From a virus: a DNA stretch of 44,513 nt. The translations under genes and the position numbers were made by a program. The stretch is taken from IMG/VR virus record IMGVR_UViG_3300009161_000083, positions 1 through 44,513 of that record, one strand, 5' to 3'. The notes beneath the pieces were generated by a model, which saw only the letters and a program-made list of their open reading frames with translations, was not told where the DNA came from and did not search any database. Positions within the stretch are counted from its first letter, which is position 1; each line of letters starts with the position of its first letter. Shown one piece after another: positions 24,404 to 32,988 of the stretch.

Positions 24404-25624
24404 ATGTCTCTAGTGCCTGTCAGATCCACATGCCGCATATGTGGTTCCCCCGATCTTGATCACGTCTTCACTCTTGGTGACCATTATGTGAGTGACTTTG
24501 TATCGCCCGGAAAAGCCTTTGCCGGTATCCGGTGCGCAATTGAATTGGTCAAGTGTAATTACTGCACACTGGTTCAAAACCCGCACACCGCACCACAGGA
24601 ACTCTTGTACACAGGACACTACTGGTACAGGTCTGGTGTGACACAAACAATGAAAGCAGCATTGGCTGACATAGTTGTTGCAGCAAACAAAGCTGTTGAC
24701 CTGAATTGGGGGGATGTCGTTCTGGATATCGGCAGCAACGACGGGACACTGCTACGATGTTACAACCATAGGTTGTTCAAAGTAGGAGTGGAGCCAGCCG
24801 AAAACTTTGCCGAAGTTGGTGCTGTAGGTGTCAACTTATTCATCAATGACTTTTGGAACGCCAATTGTATCGCTCCTGGCGCAGCCAAAGTCATTACTGC
24901 CATCGGGATGTTCTATGACTTGGATGACCCCAATCAATTCATATCCGACATAGCGACCGCACTGCATAAAGATGGGGTGTTCATTGCCCAACTTATGTGT
25001 CTACAGAACATGATTAACTGTTCTGATATCGGCAACTTGGCCCATGAGCATCTGGAGTTCTACACTCTAAAGTCGTTGCAGTACCTGTTGGGGAAGCACG
25101 GACTAGAGTTGTACGACATCGAGACCAACAACACCAATGGGGAAAGTTACCGTCTGTTCATTCAACACAAAGACGGACAACACAAAGTATCATCCTCAGT
25201 GGCAGCATATCAAAGCAGTGAGCAAGACATAATGACTGCCCTTCAAGAGTTTCTAGTCAGAATGAATTTGAACAAAATAGGACTCCAACAATTCATTTTT
25301 CAGCAGATGGCCGAGCGTTCCAATAAACGCATCTGGGTGTATGGTGCATCCACTAAAGGAAACACCATCCTGCAATATCTAGCCCTAGATCATTATGACA
25401 TTCAGGGTGCCTCCGAACGCTCACCAGAAAAATGGGGCATGGTAACTGCTGGAAGCAACATCCCCATCCATTCAGAAGAAACAGCTAGAAAAGCAATGCC
25501 GGATTATTTTTTGGTTTTACCGTATGCCTTCATCGACGAATTTATAAAACGGGAAGCCAATCAACCATGGCGTAAACAAGGTGGGAAATTCATAGTGCCC
25601 CTGCCAGAATGGAGAATCTTATGA
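24404..25624 (+). CDS. SAM-dependent C-methyltransferase (NovU/TylC3-like)
   Basis: This 406-residue protein has the three-part layout of deoxysugar C-methyltransferases. First is an N-terminal zinc module, CRICGSPDLDHV with CNYCTLVQ. Next is a Rossmann methyltransferase core with VVLDIGSNDGTLL (SAM site) and AHEHLEFYTLKSL. Last is a C-terminal domain with RIWVYGASTKGNTILQYL, a second nucleotide-binding-like fold. The full set is present and of normal length. It probably methylates a 4-keto nucleotide sugar; the substrate is unknown. The TGA overlaps the next ATG. Confidence 0.85.
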   Translation: MSLVPVRSTCRICGSPDLDHVFTLGDHYVSDFVSPGKAFAGIRCAIELVKCNYCTLVQNPHTAPQELLYTGHYWYRSGVTQTMKAALADIVVAANKAVDLNWGDVVLDIGSNDGTLLRCYNHRLFKVGVEPAENFAEVGAVGVNLFINDFWNANCIAPGAAKVITAIGMFYDLDDPNQFISDIATALHKDGVFIAQLMCLQNMINCSDIGNLAHEHLEFYTLKSLQYLLGKHGLELYDIETNNTNGESYRLFIQHKDGQHKVSSSVAAYQSSEQDIMTALQEFLVRMNLNKIGLQQFIFQQMAERSNKRIWVYGASTKGNTILQYLALDHYDIQGASERSPEKWGMVTAGSNIPIHSEETARKAMPDYFLVLPYAFIDEFIKREANQPWRKQGGKFIVPLPEWRIL

Positions 25625-26562
25625 AACGCGCATTCATAACGGGCATAGGCGGCCAAGATGGTTCCTACTTGGCCGACATCCTTCTGGAGAAAGGCTATGA
25701 AGTTCATGGGCTTATTCGACACTCATCAACAGGTAACCTGAAGAATCTGGTGCCGTACTTGGACAGTATCACTCTGCACAAGGGTGACATATCCGATGGG
25801 CTTTGCATGGATCGTATTATCCAACGTGTACGACCAAATGAGGTGTACCATGAAGCTGACCAAGACAATGTTGATTGGTCATTCTGCTACCCCGCATTCC
25901 AGATGGATACTACCGCAACAGCAGTAGCCAACTTACTCCATTCAGTTTTGGAACACTGCCGTCATGCCAAAGTATTTATCCCCGTATCAGCCACCATGTT
26001 TGGTGATGCTCCTGCCCCCCAAACAGAAACCACACCATTCAACCCACTCAGTCCTTACGCTTGTGGAAAAGTCGCTGCGTATCATTTGGCACGATACTAC
26101 CGTCAAGTACATGGCATGTTTGTGTCCACTGGGATTCTTTACAACCACGAGTCCGATAGGAGACACGGGGCTGAGTATTTAGTCCAGAAGATATGTAAGG
26201 CAGCAGCATTTTTAGAAAAAGTAACTCTATACAACATGAATGATGTGGTGGACGTTGGGTTTGCCAAAGACTACATGAATCATGTGTACAACATGATGCA
26301 ACTGGATGCCCCCGATGACTACATAATCTGTGCTGACTACCCACGAACCATCAGGCATATTGCCGATGCAGCATTTAAGTGTGTGGGCGAAGATTACCAT
26401 CACTACGTAACTGAGTCATCCGCACAATTACGACCCGGCCCCAAGCACACTCTGACGGGAGTGATGACCAAACTGGAGAGTAAAATGAGTTGCCCTGCTT
26501 CTACCGAATTCATTCCCATGCTTTACAACATCATTGCCAAATATAAACAGAGGACAGTATGA
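25621..26562 (+). CDS. GDP-mannose 4,6-dehydratase-like SDR protein
   Basis: This 313-residue extended short-chain dehydrogenase would act on a nucleotide sugar. G-I-G-G-Q-D-G (residues 8-14) binds NAD(P). SPYACGK holds Tyr146 and Lys150. The TTPFNPLSPYACGK and GILYNHESDRR sections are specific for GDP-mannose 4,6-dehydratases. One catalytic residue is odd: that family has Ser/Thr-x-Glu before the Leu/Met-Tyr/Phe-Gly, whereas this protein reads VSATMFG, with Thr in place of Glu. The ATG at 25609 is in frame, but the ATG at 25621 overlaps the stop and is preferred. Overall size is slightly short for the family. Confidence 0.8.
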   Translation: MKRAFITGIGGQDGSYLADILLEKGYEVHGLIRHSSTGNLKNLVPYLDSITLHKGDISDGLCMDRIIQRVRPNEVYHEADQDNVDWSFCYPAFQMDTTATAVANLLHSVLEHCRHAKVFIPVSATMFGDAPAPQTETTPFNPLSPYACGKVAAYHLARYYRQVHGMFVSTGILYNHESDRRHGAEYLVQKICKAAAFLEKVTLYNMNDVVDVGFAKDYMNHVYNMMQLDAPDDYIICADYPRTIRHIADAAFKCVGEDYHHYVTESSAQLRPGPKHTLTGVMTKLESKMSCPASTEFIPMLYNIIAKYKQRTV

Positions 26563-27587
26563 AAGTTGGGTCAGTTGTGTACGCCACCAATCAAGGATTG
26601 GGGCATCTAGCCAAGTCATTTTACGATGCTGATGTCGTTGACAAGGTGATGATCTACCGCCACCCTCACGGTGAGATAGCCGCACCCACACATAGAGAGT
26701 GGTATCCCAATGACACGCCTGTTTTGATAGCCAGCAACTTTGCGTCAAAAGTAGCAGAGCGGTTCCTTGATGATGTTGATGTCATGCTATTTTTTGAAAC
26801 TCCGTTTGATTGGAGTTTTGCAAACAGATGCCATGAACGTGAAGTAAAGACAGTTCTTATCCCCATGTACGAATGGTTCCCACTGAACCCACCACATGCG
26901 TTTGACTTGTTTATAAACCCATCAGCACTCGATCAACAATACTTCCCACATGGAATCCACATTCCAATTCCAGTGGACAAGGACATAAAACATACCGTGA
27001 GGCACACAGCCACACGGTTTCTACATAATGCTGGGCATATTGGTAGCCGCAACCACAAAGGCACTCTTGAACTTCTCAGGGCCATGGAATTTGTCCAGTC
27101 CCCAATTCAACTCACAGTTAGATGCCAGCACACAAAAGGACTACACAGACTTCTCCATAGTTCCGGCATTAACATGGATGACCCACGACTTGAAATAGTA
27201 GATCACGAAGTACCACGGGGCGAACTATTCCACGCTGACTTTGACGTGTACATTGCCCCTGAAAAGTACAATGGACTGAGTCTTCCACTCCAACAAGCGT
27301 TTGCATCTGGAATGCCTGTGATGACTTCTGACAGGTTCCCTCACAACACTTGGTTGCCCAATGAGATACTAATCTCTGTGAGTGGCATACAGACAGCCCA
27401 AGTGATGGGCGGACACATGTTAATTGAGGAGTCTATTATTACTCCCAGAGACATAGCACAGACCATAGATGACTGGTATGGGAAAGACATTACACACTTA
27501 TCTCAACTGGGACATCAATACGCAATTGATAACAGTTGGGAGCAACTCAAACCACGATACACAGAAGCACTGGAGAACGTAGTATGA
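26559..27587 (+). CDS. Glycosyltransferase, GT-B type (GT4-like)
   Basis: This 342-residue protein has the layout of a GT-B transferase: an N-terminal Rossmann start (VGSVVYATNQGLGHLAKSFY), a middle with FLHNAGHIGSRNHKGTLELL at the domain change, and a C-terminal donor section with APEKYNGLSLPLQQAFASGM, the Glu-rich/EX7E-like region in modified form (E at the PEKYNGLSLPL site). ATGA overlaps link it to both neighbours. The sugar donor may be the nucleotide sugar made by the cassette. Confidence 0.7.
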   Translation: MKVGSVVYATNQGLGHLAKSFYDADVVDKVMIYRHPHGEIAAPTHREWYPNDTPVLIASNFASKVAERFLDDVDVMLFFETPFDWSFANRCHEREVKTVLIPMYEWFPLNPPHAFDLFINPSALDQQYFPHGIHIPIPVDKDIKHTVRHTATRFLHNAGHIGSRNHKGTLELLRAMEFVQSPIQLTVRCQHTKGLHRLLHSSGINMDDPRLEIVDHEVPRGELFHADFDVYIAPEKYNGLSLPLQQAFASGMPVMTSDRFPHNTWLPNEILISVSGIQTAQVMGGHMLIEESIITPRDIAQTIDDWYGKDITHLSQLGHQYAIDNSWEQLKPRYTEALENVV

Positions 27588-28450
27588 AAGTTGCATTGTG
27601 TACATTGGTTCTGAATGAAATGGAATGGCTACCCAAGTTATATGAGCAACATAAAAACTGGCCCGACATGGTTCGTTGGGTGTTCGTTGAATCTGCCGAC
27701 ACCATGTACACTCAAGCCAATCCCGATGTTGTGTCGGCAGATGGGTTATCAACGGATGGGACAACTGAGTTTTTAGAAGAACTGGCCAGCAAAGACCCTC
27801 GCATTACCCACATCAAACATGGGTTCTCTTACAACGACGATCCTGCTCAGGGAAAATGTGAGTCTCGTAACCGATACCTAAGAGCAATTGAACCCGACGC
27901 TCCTGACTTCTTTGTTGTGCTGGATGCAGATGAGTTCTACCTAAAACAAACCCAGACCAACCTCAACCATTTCATCCCTACAAGGACAGAATGGGGGCAC
28001 TGCTTTGCGCATCGTGAAATATGGTACCCACCATACTTAAAAGCAGCAGGAAAAAATCTATTTGATTTAGAAGTTGTTGGTGGGTTCTGGAGTATCCCAT
28101 ACTGTAGAGTTTGGAAATGGTTTGCAAATCTCCAGTACAATAACCACAACACTCCTTCTCACAGTAATGGTCTGCCCCTTGATAAAAGGTTGGCTCAGTA
28201 CACGCAATACCCAACCAGTCCCTATTTTGTTCATATGGGGTTTGCATCAAATCTTGAAAACCGAGCAGCTAAAAATAGATACTATGAAGTAAGAGGGGAA
28301 TCTGTTGATAAAAACCGATCATGGTACTGTGATAGTCGCAAAGCCTTTGAAACTTGGACTCCCAAAACTGTACTCCCCCAGAGTGCCAAAGTAATTAAGT
28401 ACCGAGGTGAAATCCCTGAAGTATTCCTGCTCAACGACAACAGAGTTTAA
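27584..28450 (+). CDS. Glycosyltransferase, GT-A type (GT2-like)
   Basis: This 288-residue protein starts MKVALCTLVLNEMEWLPKLY, the opening of GT2-type transferases, with SADGLSTDGTTEFLEEL and the metal-binding FVVLDADEFYL (D-A-D). The C-terminal half is Trp/Tyr-rich. A longer frame opens at 27536, but the ATG at 27584 overlaps the previous stop (ATGA). The acceptor is unknown. Confidence 0.75.
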   Translation: MKVALCTLVLNEMEWLPKLYEQHKNWPDMVRWVFVESADTMYTQANPDVVSADGLSTDGTTEFLEELASKDPRITHIKHGFSYNDDPAQGKCESRNRYLRAIEPDAPDFFVVLDADEFYLKQTQTNLNHFIPTRTEWGHCFAHREIWYPPYLKAAGKNLFDLEVVGGFWSIPYCRVWKWFANLQYNNHNTPSHSNGLPLDKRLAQYTQYPTSPYFVHMGFASNLENRAAKNRYYEVRGESVDKNRSWYCDSRKAFETWTPKTVLPQSAKVIKYRGEIPEVFLLNDNRV

Positions 28451-28452
28451 CT

Positions 28453-29349
28453 ATGCGACACATGAAAATATGGTTCCCCAATTATTTTACAGAAGCCCAC
28501 CGTAAACCCGGAGAAGGGCAAGCACTGGTAGAGGAACTTCATAAGTTTGGAATTGATTCCCAATGGGCACTTACCAGTGACTGCTCATTTATTTTCTGTG
28601 GATCTACTTGGGAATCGTCTGGAGTGGATCAAACTCGTGTAGCCCACCCAGACGTTCCTGTAGTGCATTACAATTGGGATTTGTACCCATTCCAACTTGT
28701 TGAACGTACAGACTATGTGCGTCCCAACCCGGAGATTTGGGACCCATACATCACATCACTAAAGACATGTAGAGACATCTGGGTTCCTTCCTACTGCACT
28801 ACACTAAGGACTCGTGAATTTACTGGCAGAGAATCAACAATCATAAAAACTGCCATCCATCCTTGGGAGTCCGATGGAGTATCCACAGGTGACTATGCAG
28901 TTGATGTGGTTAGATGCTACCCAGACTTTTGCAGCGGTGAAGTACAACAAGGATGTGTAGCCACCAGCATCCCATTAGTTCAATCTCAAAACACACTACA
29001 GTGGGACGAATTTAGATCCACTATCTCAAACTGCAAGTTCATGGTATCCGGCCAGTTTGAAGCGTCCACAGGGGGGCTAACTTTGCTTGAGGGACTATGG
29101 CACGGCAAGCCTTCACTACTCTCCAACTCACCACGGCATGGAGGCGTAGACTACCTTGGAAATCGTGCCACATATTTCCAGTGGGACAATCAATTGTTGC
29201 TACGGAAATCACTGCTCCAGATGGTAGACAATACTCCTGTTATTGATGTTGATGAGGTACGCACTTGGATTACTAAAGAGTACAGCAACTTCGCCATGGC
29301 TGAAAGAATGGCTAAACGCTTTTGGGAATTGTACGATGAATCAAATTGA
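28453..29349 (+). CDS. Glycosyltransferase, GT-B type
   Basis: This 298-residue protein begins with a Rossmann-like KIWFPNYFTEAHRKPGEGQA and has a donor-domain section with VSGQFEASTGGLTLLEGLWH, where the E-A-S-T-G-G-L-T-L-L-E spacing matches the EX7E motif of GT4-type enzymes. SNSPRHGGVDYLGNRATYF follows. It is shorter than typical two-domain enzymes (about 350), so the N-terminal acceptor domain is reduced. The start may instead be the ATG at 28462. Confidence 0.7.
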   Translation: MRHMKIWFPNYFTEAHRKPGEGQALVEELHKFGIDSQWALTSDCSFIFCGSTWESSGVDQTRVAHPDVPVVHYNWDLYPFQLVERTDYVRPNPEIWDPYITSLKTCRDIWVPSYCTTLRTREFTGRESTIIKTAIHPWESDGVSTGDYAVDVVRCYPDFCSGEVQQGCVATSIPLVQSQNTLQWDEFRSTISNCKFMVSGQFEASTGGLTLLEGLWHGKPSLLSNSPRHGGVDYLGNRATYFQWDNQLLLRKSLLQMVDNTPVIDVDEVRTWITKEYSNFAMAERMAKRFWELYDESN

Positions 29350-29701
29350 TCGTGAAAAGTGCATCAAACCTTTCATTGGGGTTCATTTGATTGAGCATGA
29401 AAATGGCTACATTGTCTGGAGAATGGGCACAGGCTACAACATTGAATTACTGCACCTAAAGACCTATGTGCCCAAACAAGGAACCGGCAAGCAGTTACTA
29501 AAAGCCATGCTAACAAAACTCAAAGAATCCCCGCCGTATCAAACAGTGTTCGGCTTTACGCGATACAATAACTATAACTCTCAGAAATTCTATGAGGCAC
29601 AAGGGTTTGAACTGTCAGAAGTTTCCGGTGTGTATGCTGATGGAGCAGCCGTTATCTTCTCTCAAGAGTACAGAAAGTTACTTGAACTTCACGAACTGTA
29701 G
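29336..29701 (+). CDS. GNAT-family acetyltransferase
   Basis: This 121-residue protein has the GNAT core: HLKTYVPKQGTGKQLLKAML, where the Q-G-T-G-K stretch is the acetyl-CoA pyrophosphate loop, then a strand and FYEAQGFELSEVSG near the C-terminus. The frame opens at 29243, but the ATG at 29336 has a GGGAA ribosome site and overlaps the preceding gene by 14 bases. In a cassette with an aminotransferase it may acetylate an amino sugar; this is inference. Confidence 0.7.
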   Translation: MNQIDREKCIKPFIGVHLIEHENGYIVWRMGTGYNIELLHLKTYVPKQGTGKQLLKAMLTKLKESPPYQTVFGFTRYNNYNSQKFYEAQGFELSEVSGVYADGAAVIFSQEYRKLLELHEL

Positions 29702-29710
29702 GAGCAATCA

Positions 29711-30148
29711 ATGCGAGTAGAGGAAATAAAAATTCCAGATACAGTAGTTGTGCTGGCAACAATTATTTTTTATTCCCCACACGTCTATGATAAAGACCTG
29801 ACTGAATTCATAACCGACCCATCACGTTCCATTCAAGTTGGGGTACTCCATCGACGGGCACAGACTAAGATAGAGTGTCACCAACACCTGCCAAAACAAA
29901 AGACAGTCAATGGGTGTCAAGAAGTCTTAATCATTAAATCAGGAATGCTTCATGTTGATATCTATGATCCAGACAGAAACTACATCTGTACTCGGGTACT
30001 AAGAACCGGCGACATACTGATCCAGTATTGGGGTGGGCACGCTTTTGAGTTCATAACTGATACTGTATTCATCGAACTGAAACAAGGCCCATACACTCCC
30101 GAAGACAAAGTATTCTTCAACCCTCTAGCCCATGAGCAAATGAAATGA
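29711..30148 (+). CDS. Cupin-like protein
   Basis: This 145-residue protein has a cupin-type beta-barrel pattern: IECHQHLPKQKTVNGCQEVL (H-x-H with a later Glu), GMLHVDIYD, then TGDILIQYWGGHAFEFI. The His and Glu positions suit a metal or sugar-binding site. Sugar epimerases and isomerases of this fold accompany aminotransferase genes in deoxysugar pathways. A TAGGAG ribosome site precedes the ATG; the stop overlaps the aminotransferase start as ATGA. Confidence 0.65.
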   Translation: MRVEEIKIPDTVVVLATIIFYSPHVYDKDLTEFITDPSRSIQVGVLHRRAQTKIECHQHLPKQKTVNGCQEVLIIKSGMLHVDIYDPDRNYICTRVLRTGDILIQYWGGHAFEFITDTVFIELKQGPYTPEDKVFFNPLAHEQMK

Positions 30149-31128
30149 CCATGCAACCATTTGAACAACTGGAACGTGATTTTGGTCTTTGGTTGGGTAA
30201 CCCACATTGTGTGGCTGTTAGTTCGGGAACGTCTGCTCTACATCTGGCTCTTGAAACTTTTAACCTCTTGCGTCATCAAAAAGTTATTGTCCCTGACTTC
30301 ACCATGGTGGCTTGCCCCCGTGCTGTTGTTATGGCTGGACTGACTCCCACCTTCATTGACTGCGGTAATGATCTCTTAATCCGCCCCAATCTGGTACACA
30401 AAGCAGTCGGTGACAACTCCAGCATCATTGCCATCATGGCAGTGCATGTTTATGGTCGCATCTGTGACATGGAAGCCTTGCACGATGTGTCAGAAGGAGT
30501 CTTTGTCATTGAAGATATGGCTGAAGCCCACGGTGTGTTCCCACACCAAGATACAGATGCTGCATGTTGGAGTTTCTACAAGAATAAAATTGTCTATGGT
30601 GAAGAAGGCGGGATGATTGCGTTCAAACAAAAACGACATGCCGACGCTGCCAAAGAACTACGGTCATTAGGGTTTGACTCCCAACACAATTTCTCTCATC
30701 GTCCGCGAGGAGTCAACGCTCGCATGTCCAACCTTCACGCCATACCCATTTTGGATAGCTTCCATAACATGGGAACCAACTTGTACAGCCGTGCCAGAAT
30801 AGCCGACATGTACAACACATTATTACCTCCAGAATACTTAATGCCGCCTAGGACTGTGAACTGGGTGCATGACATACGTATCCCCGGAATGAATTACTCC
30901 CAGCAAGCCAACATTGTCACAACCCTTAACAACATAGGTATAGCTGCCCGTCATGCGTTCAAGCCCATGACTTCACAAATGGAGTTCATCCAAGCCACTA
31001 ACAATGTCAATGCCCACCGACTATCACAGGAAATAATCTACCTGCCCATAACCGAACATATGACAGGGAAAACTGTAATGATCAATGTGGGAGCATTACT
31101 GGCCGCTGTAAATAGTGAAAGAAAATAA
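30145..31128 (+). CDS. DegT/DnrJ/EryC1 sugar aminotransferase
   Basis: This 327-residue PLP enzyme has VAVSSGTSALHLALE (phosphate-binding GTSAL), DMAEAHGVFP near residue 132 (PLP ring Asp), CWSFYKNKIVYGEEGGMI with the Schiff-base Lys in NK, and RGVNARMSNLHAI. All are landmarks of the sugar aminotransferase group that includes perosamine synthase. Together with the GDP-mannose-dehydratase-like gene and the GNAT, an amino-deoxysugar such as N-acetylperosamine is a plausible product, not a shown one. It is slightly shorter than the usual 370 residues. A 13-mer copy lies within it at 30832. Confidence 0.85.
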   Translation: MTMQPFEQLERDFGLWLGNPHCVAVSSGTSALHLALETFNLLRHQKVIVPDFTMVACPRAVVMAGLTPTFIDCGNDLLIRPNLVHKAVGDNSSIIAIMAVHVYGRICDMEALHDVSEGVFVIEDMAEAHGVFPHQDTDAACWSFYKNKIVYGEEGGMIAFKQKRHADAAKELRSLGFDSQHNFSHRPRGVNARMSNLHAIPILDSFHNMGTNLYSRARIADMYNTLLPPEYLMPPRTVNWVHDIRIPGMNYSQQANIVTTLNNIGIAARHAFKPMTSQMEFIQATNNVNAHRLSQEIIYLPITEHMTGKTVMINVGALLAAVNSERK

Positions 31129-31139
31129 AAGATTTATTG

Positions 31140-31167
31140 TTGACAGAGTTCCAGCAGTGTGTAGAAT
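31140..31167 (+). promoter_or_regulatory. Candidate sigma70-like promoter opening the replication block
   Basis: TTGACA (31140-31145) and TAGAAT (31162-31167) are 16 bases apart, directly after the aminotransferase gene. This is the best promoter match in the window. A start near 31174 favours the ATG at 31214 for the next gene. Confidence 0.55.
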
Positions 31168-31213
31168 GACCGAACAACGAGTAATTAACCCTCTTTTGAA
31201 AGTGTGTAGTAAG

Positions 31214-32416
31214 ATGAAACTGGTGACCCTTTTTAGCAAGACAGATATTGCGCAATCAGATATCAAAACAAAAGTGATACGGATTGATGCACCTTTTGCG
31301 GCAAGCTGCCTAACGAATTTCAATGACTCCAACCGTCCGTTATCACGAGCAGTAGCCAAACTGTACGCCAACGAAACTCTCCGAGGGAACTGGAAACAAA
31401 ATGGTGAACCACTGATATTCTCAGTGGACCAAGACGGCAATGAACACCTTATTTCTGGCCAACATCGACTCACAGGACTGGTCATGGCACAGCAAGCCAT
31501 CGACAAAGGGGAGGATTGGCCATCGGCAGAAACAACGTGGGATGTAGTTGTGGTGTACGGTGTCCAACATGATACCGCTGACACTGTAGATACTGGTAAA
31601 GCACGGAATCACAGTGATGTACTGTTCCGTGATCCATGGGTGGATACTGTGATACCTGACAAATGGAACGATACTGTCAACGCAAGAAAGACATGGACAA
31701 AAACATTGGCCGGTGCTGCCCGATTAGTGTGGTTGATTGAAGGTGGGGCATTGGTGTCATCCGCCCCCAAATTTGTAATCAGTGAAATGCTATCCTTCAT
31801 TCAGAACCGGCATCCATTGCTGGGTGAGTTTGTGACCACGGTTCTAAATGCTGACGACGCTGATGGTGGCAACCGTGGGCTAAAAATGAGCCTGGCACAC
31901 TTGGCAGCATTGACTTACGTGGCCAGTATATACGAAGACAACAATGGTGAGATTTGTACCAACAAAGACACGGCTGAGTTGTTTCGTAAGTTCTTAGAAG
32001 AAGTTGCATCAGGTACAGGCTTTACTAAAGGTGGTGCTGCCAACGCACTTACAGGGTACTGGAACAAACTGACTGCTGAGAAGGGTAGCAAAGACCGTGA
32101 TCGAGATTGGGTTGGGCCATTTGTAAAAATTGGACTGGCACTAATTGAAGGACGTGAAGGATTGAAACTCACTGACGTATCTCTGACTAAGAAAGAACGA
32201 GACAATTACACTGACTTCCCCATCATGTTCGATGGACACCACACTATATGCTTTGAACGTGCCGCTGCCATCAAAGCTGCTGCCACACAAGCCAAAGAAG
32301 ATGCACATACAGAACTTGATGACAGTGATGACAGTGATGACAACCCTGATCCAAAACCGCCTATCAAGCGTAAGCCGAGCAAACCTTCATCGACTAAAAC
32401 AAAGACAACGGCATAG
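31214..32416 (+). CDS. ParB-nuclease-domain-like protein
   Basis: This 400-residue protein has a ParB/sulfiredoxin-like start: an N-terminal section ending in HLISGQHRLTGLVMA, the variant of the GxHR motif used for nucleotide or substrate binding. The rest is helical. The C-terminus is acidic (ELDDSDDSDDNPD) then basic (KPPIKRKPSKPSSTKTKT). The frame is open from GTG 31115, but the promoter at 31140-31167 argues for the ATG at 31214; an ATG at 31166 is also possible. It resembles phage or plasmid ParB-domain proteins of unclear role. Confidence 0.65.
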   Translation: MKLVTLFSKTDIAQSDIKTKVIRIDAPFAASCLTNFNDSNRPLSRAVAKLYANETLRGNWKQNGEPLIFSVDQDGNEHLISGQHRLTGLVMAQQAIDKGEDWPSAETTWDVVVVYGVQHDTADTVDTGKARNHSDVLFRDPWVDTVIPDKWNDTVNARKTWTKTLAGAARLVWLIEGGALVSSAPKFVISEMLSFIQNRHPLLGEFVTTVLNADDADGGNRGLKMSLAHLAALTYVASIYEDNNGEICTNKDTAELFRKFLEEVASGTGFTKGGAANALTGYWNKLTAEKGSKDRDRDWVGPFVKIGLALIEGREGLKLTDVSLTKKERDNYTDFPIMFDGHHTICFERAAAIKAAATQAKEDAHTELDDSDDSDDNPDPKPPIKRKPSKPSSTKTKTTA

Positions 32417-32604
32417 TGTGCCTGCTGTTTGTGCGTACCAGCTTCAAAGTTAAAAACGCTCACGTCTATCCAACATAACGAAGTTGTTGAGTAGTTGGTG
32501 GATTCACGGGTTCCACATCATTCATTGTGGGTGTGACAACCCCCTCCCAGACCACACACTTATCGACAATGGTTCTACGCCAGTGTGTGATCTATTTTAT
32601 TTAC

Positions 32605-32988
32605 ATGGACACTCTTATGAACAGGGATACTTGGAAGTCGTTTGAACGATTCATCGCCACTATCTTTTCTTCAGTGAGAAATGCACTAAGTGGTGGGAAC
32701 TCAAAAATGACTCGCAGTGATTCATTACACCCAGCATTATTCATTAGTTGTAAGTACACCCGCCACAACAACAAAATGATCAGAGACTTGATGGTGGAAG
32801 AAAGAGAGAAAGCCACCAAAGAAAATAAGCTGGCAGTTATTGTCATTGGTGAGTTCGATGACAGAGCCAACTCATTGGTAGTCATCCACCTCAAAGACCT
32901 CCACCCCTTTTGTCAGGCTGTTAAAAATGGCTCAGTCATCACCAGTATGGTCCCCACAACAAAACGGTCTAAGCCTGTCGGGCCTTGA
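32605..32988 (+). CDS. PD-(D/E)xK-like nuclease/resolvase-fold protein
   Basis: This 127-residue protein begins with helices (SFERFIATIFSSVRNALS) and then reads GGNSKMTRSDSLHPALFISCKY, matching small phage nucleases with SD..HP.LFxExK, where Asp and Glu-x-Lys form the metal site. Here the Glu position is Ser (ISCKY), so catalytic activity is doubtful. The start is unclear: GTG 32527, ATG 32605 and ATG 32617 are in frame. The 3' end overlaps the next gene by 62 bases. The gap 32417-32604 shows no clear signal. Confidence 0.6.
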   Translation: MDTLMNRDTWKSFERFIATIFSSVRNALSGGNSKMTRSDSLHPALFISCKYTRHNNKMIRDLMVEEREKATKENKLAVIVIGEFDDRANSLVVIHLKDLHPFCQAVKNGSVITSMVPTTKRSKPVGP

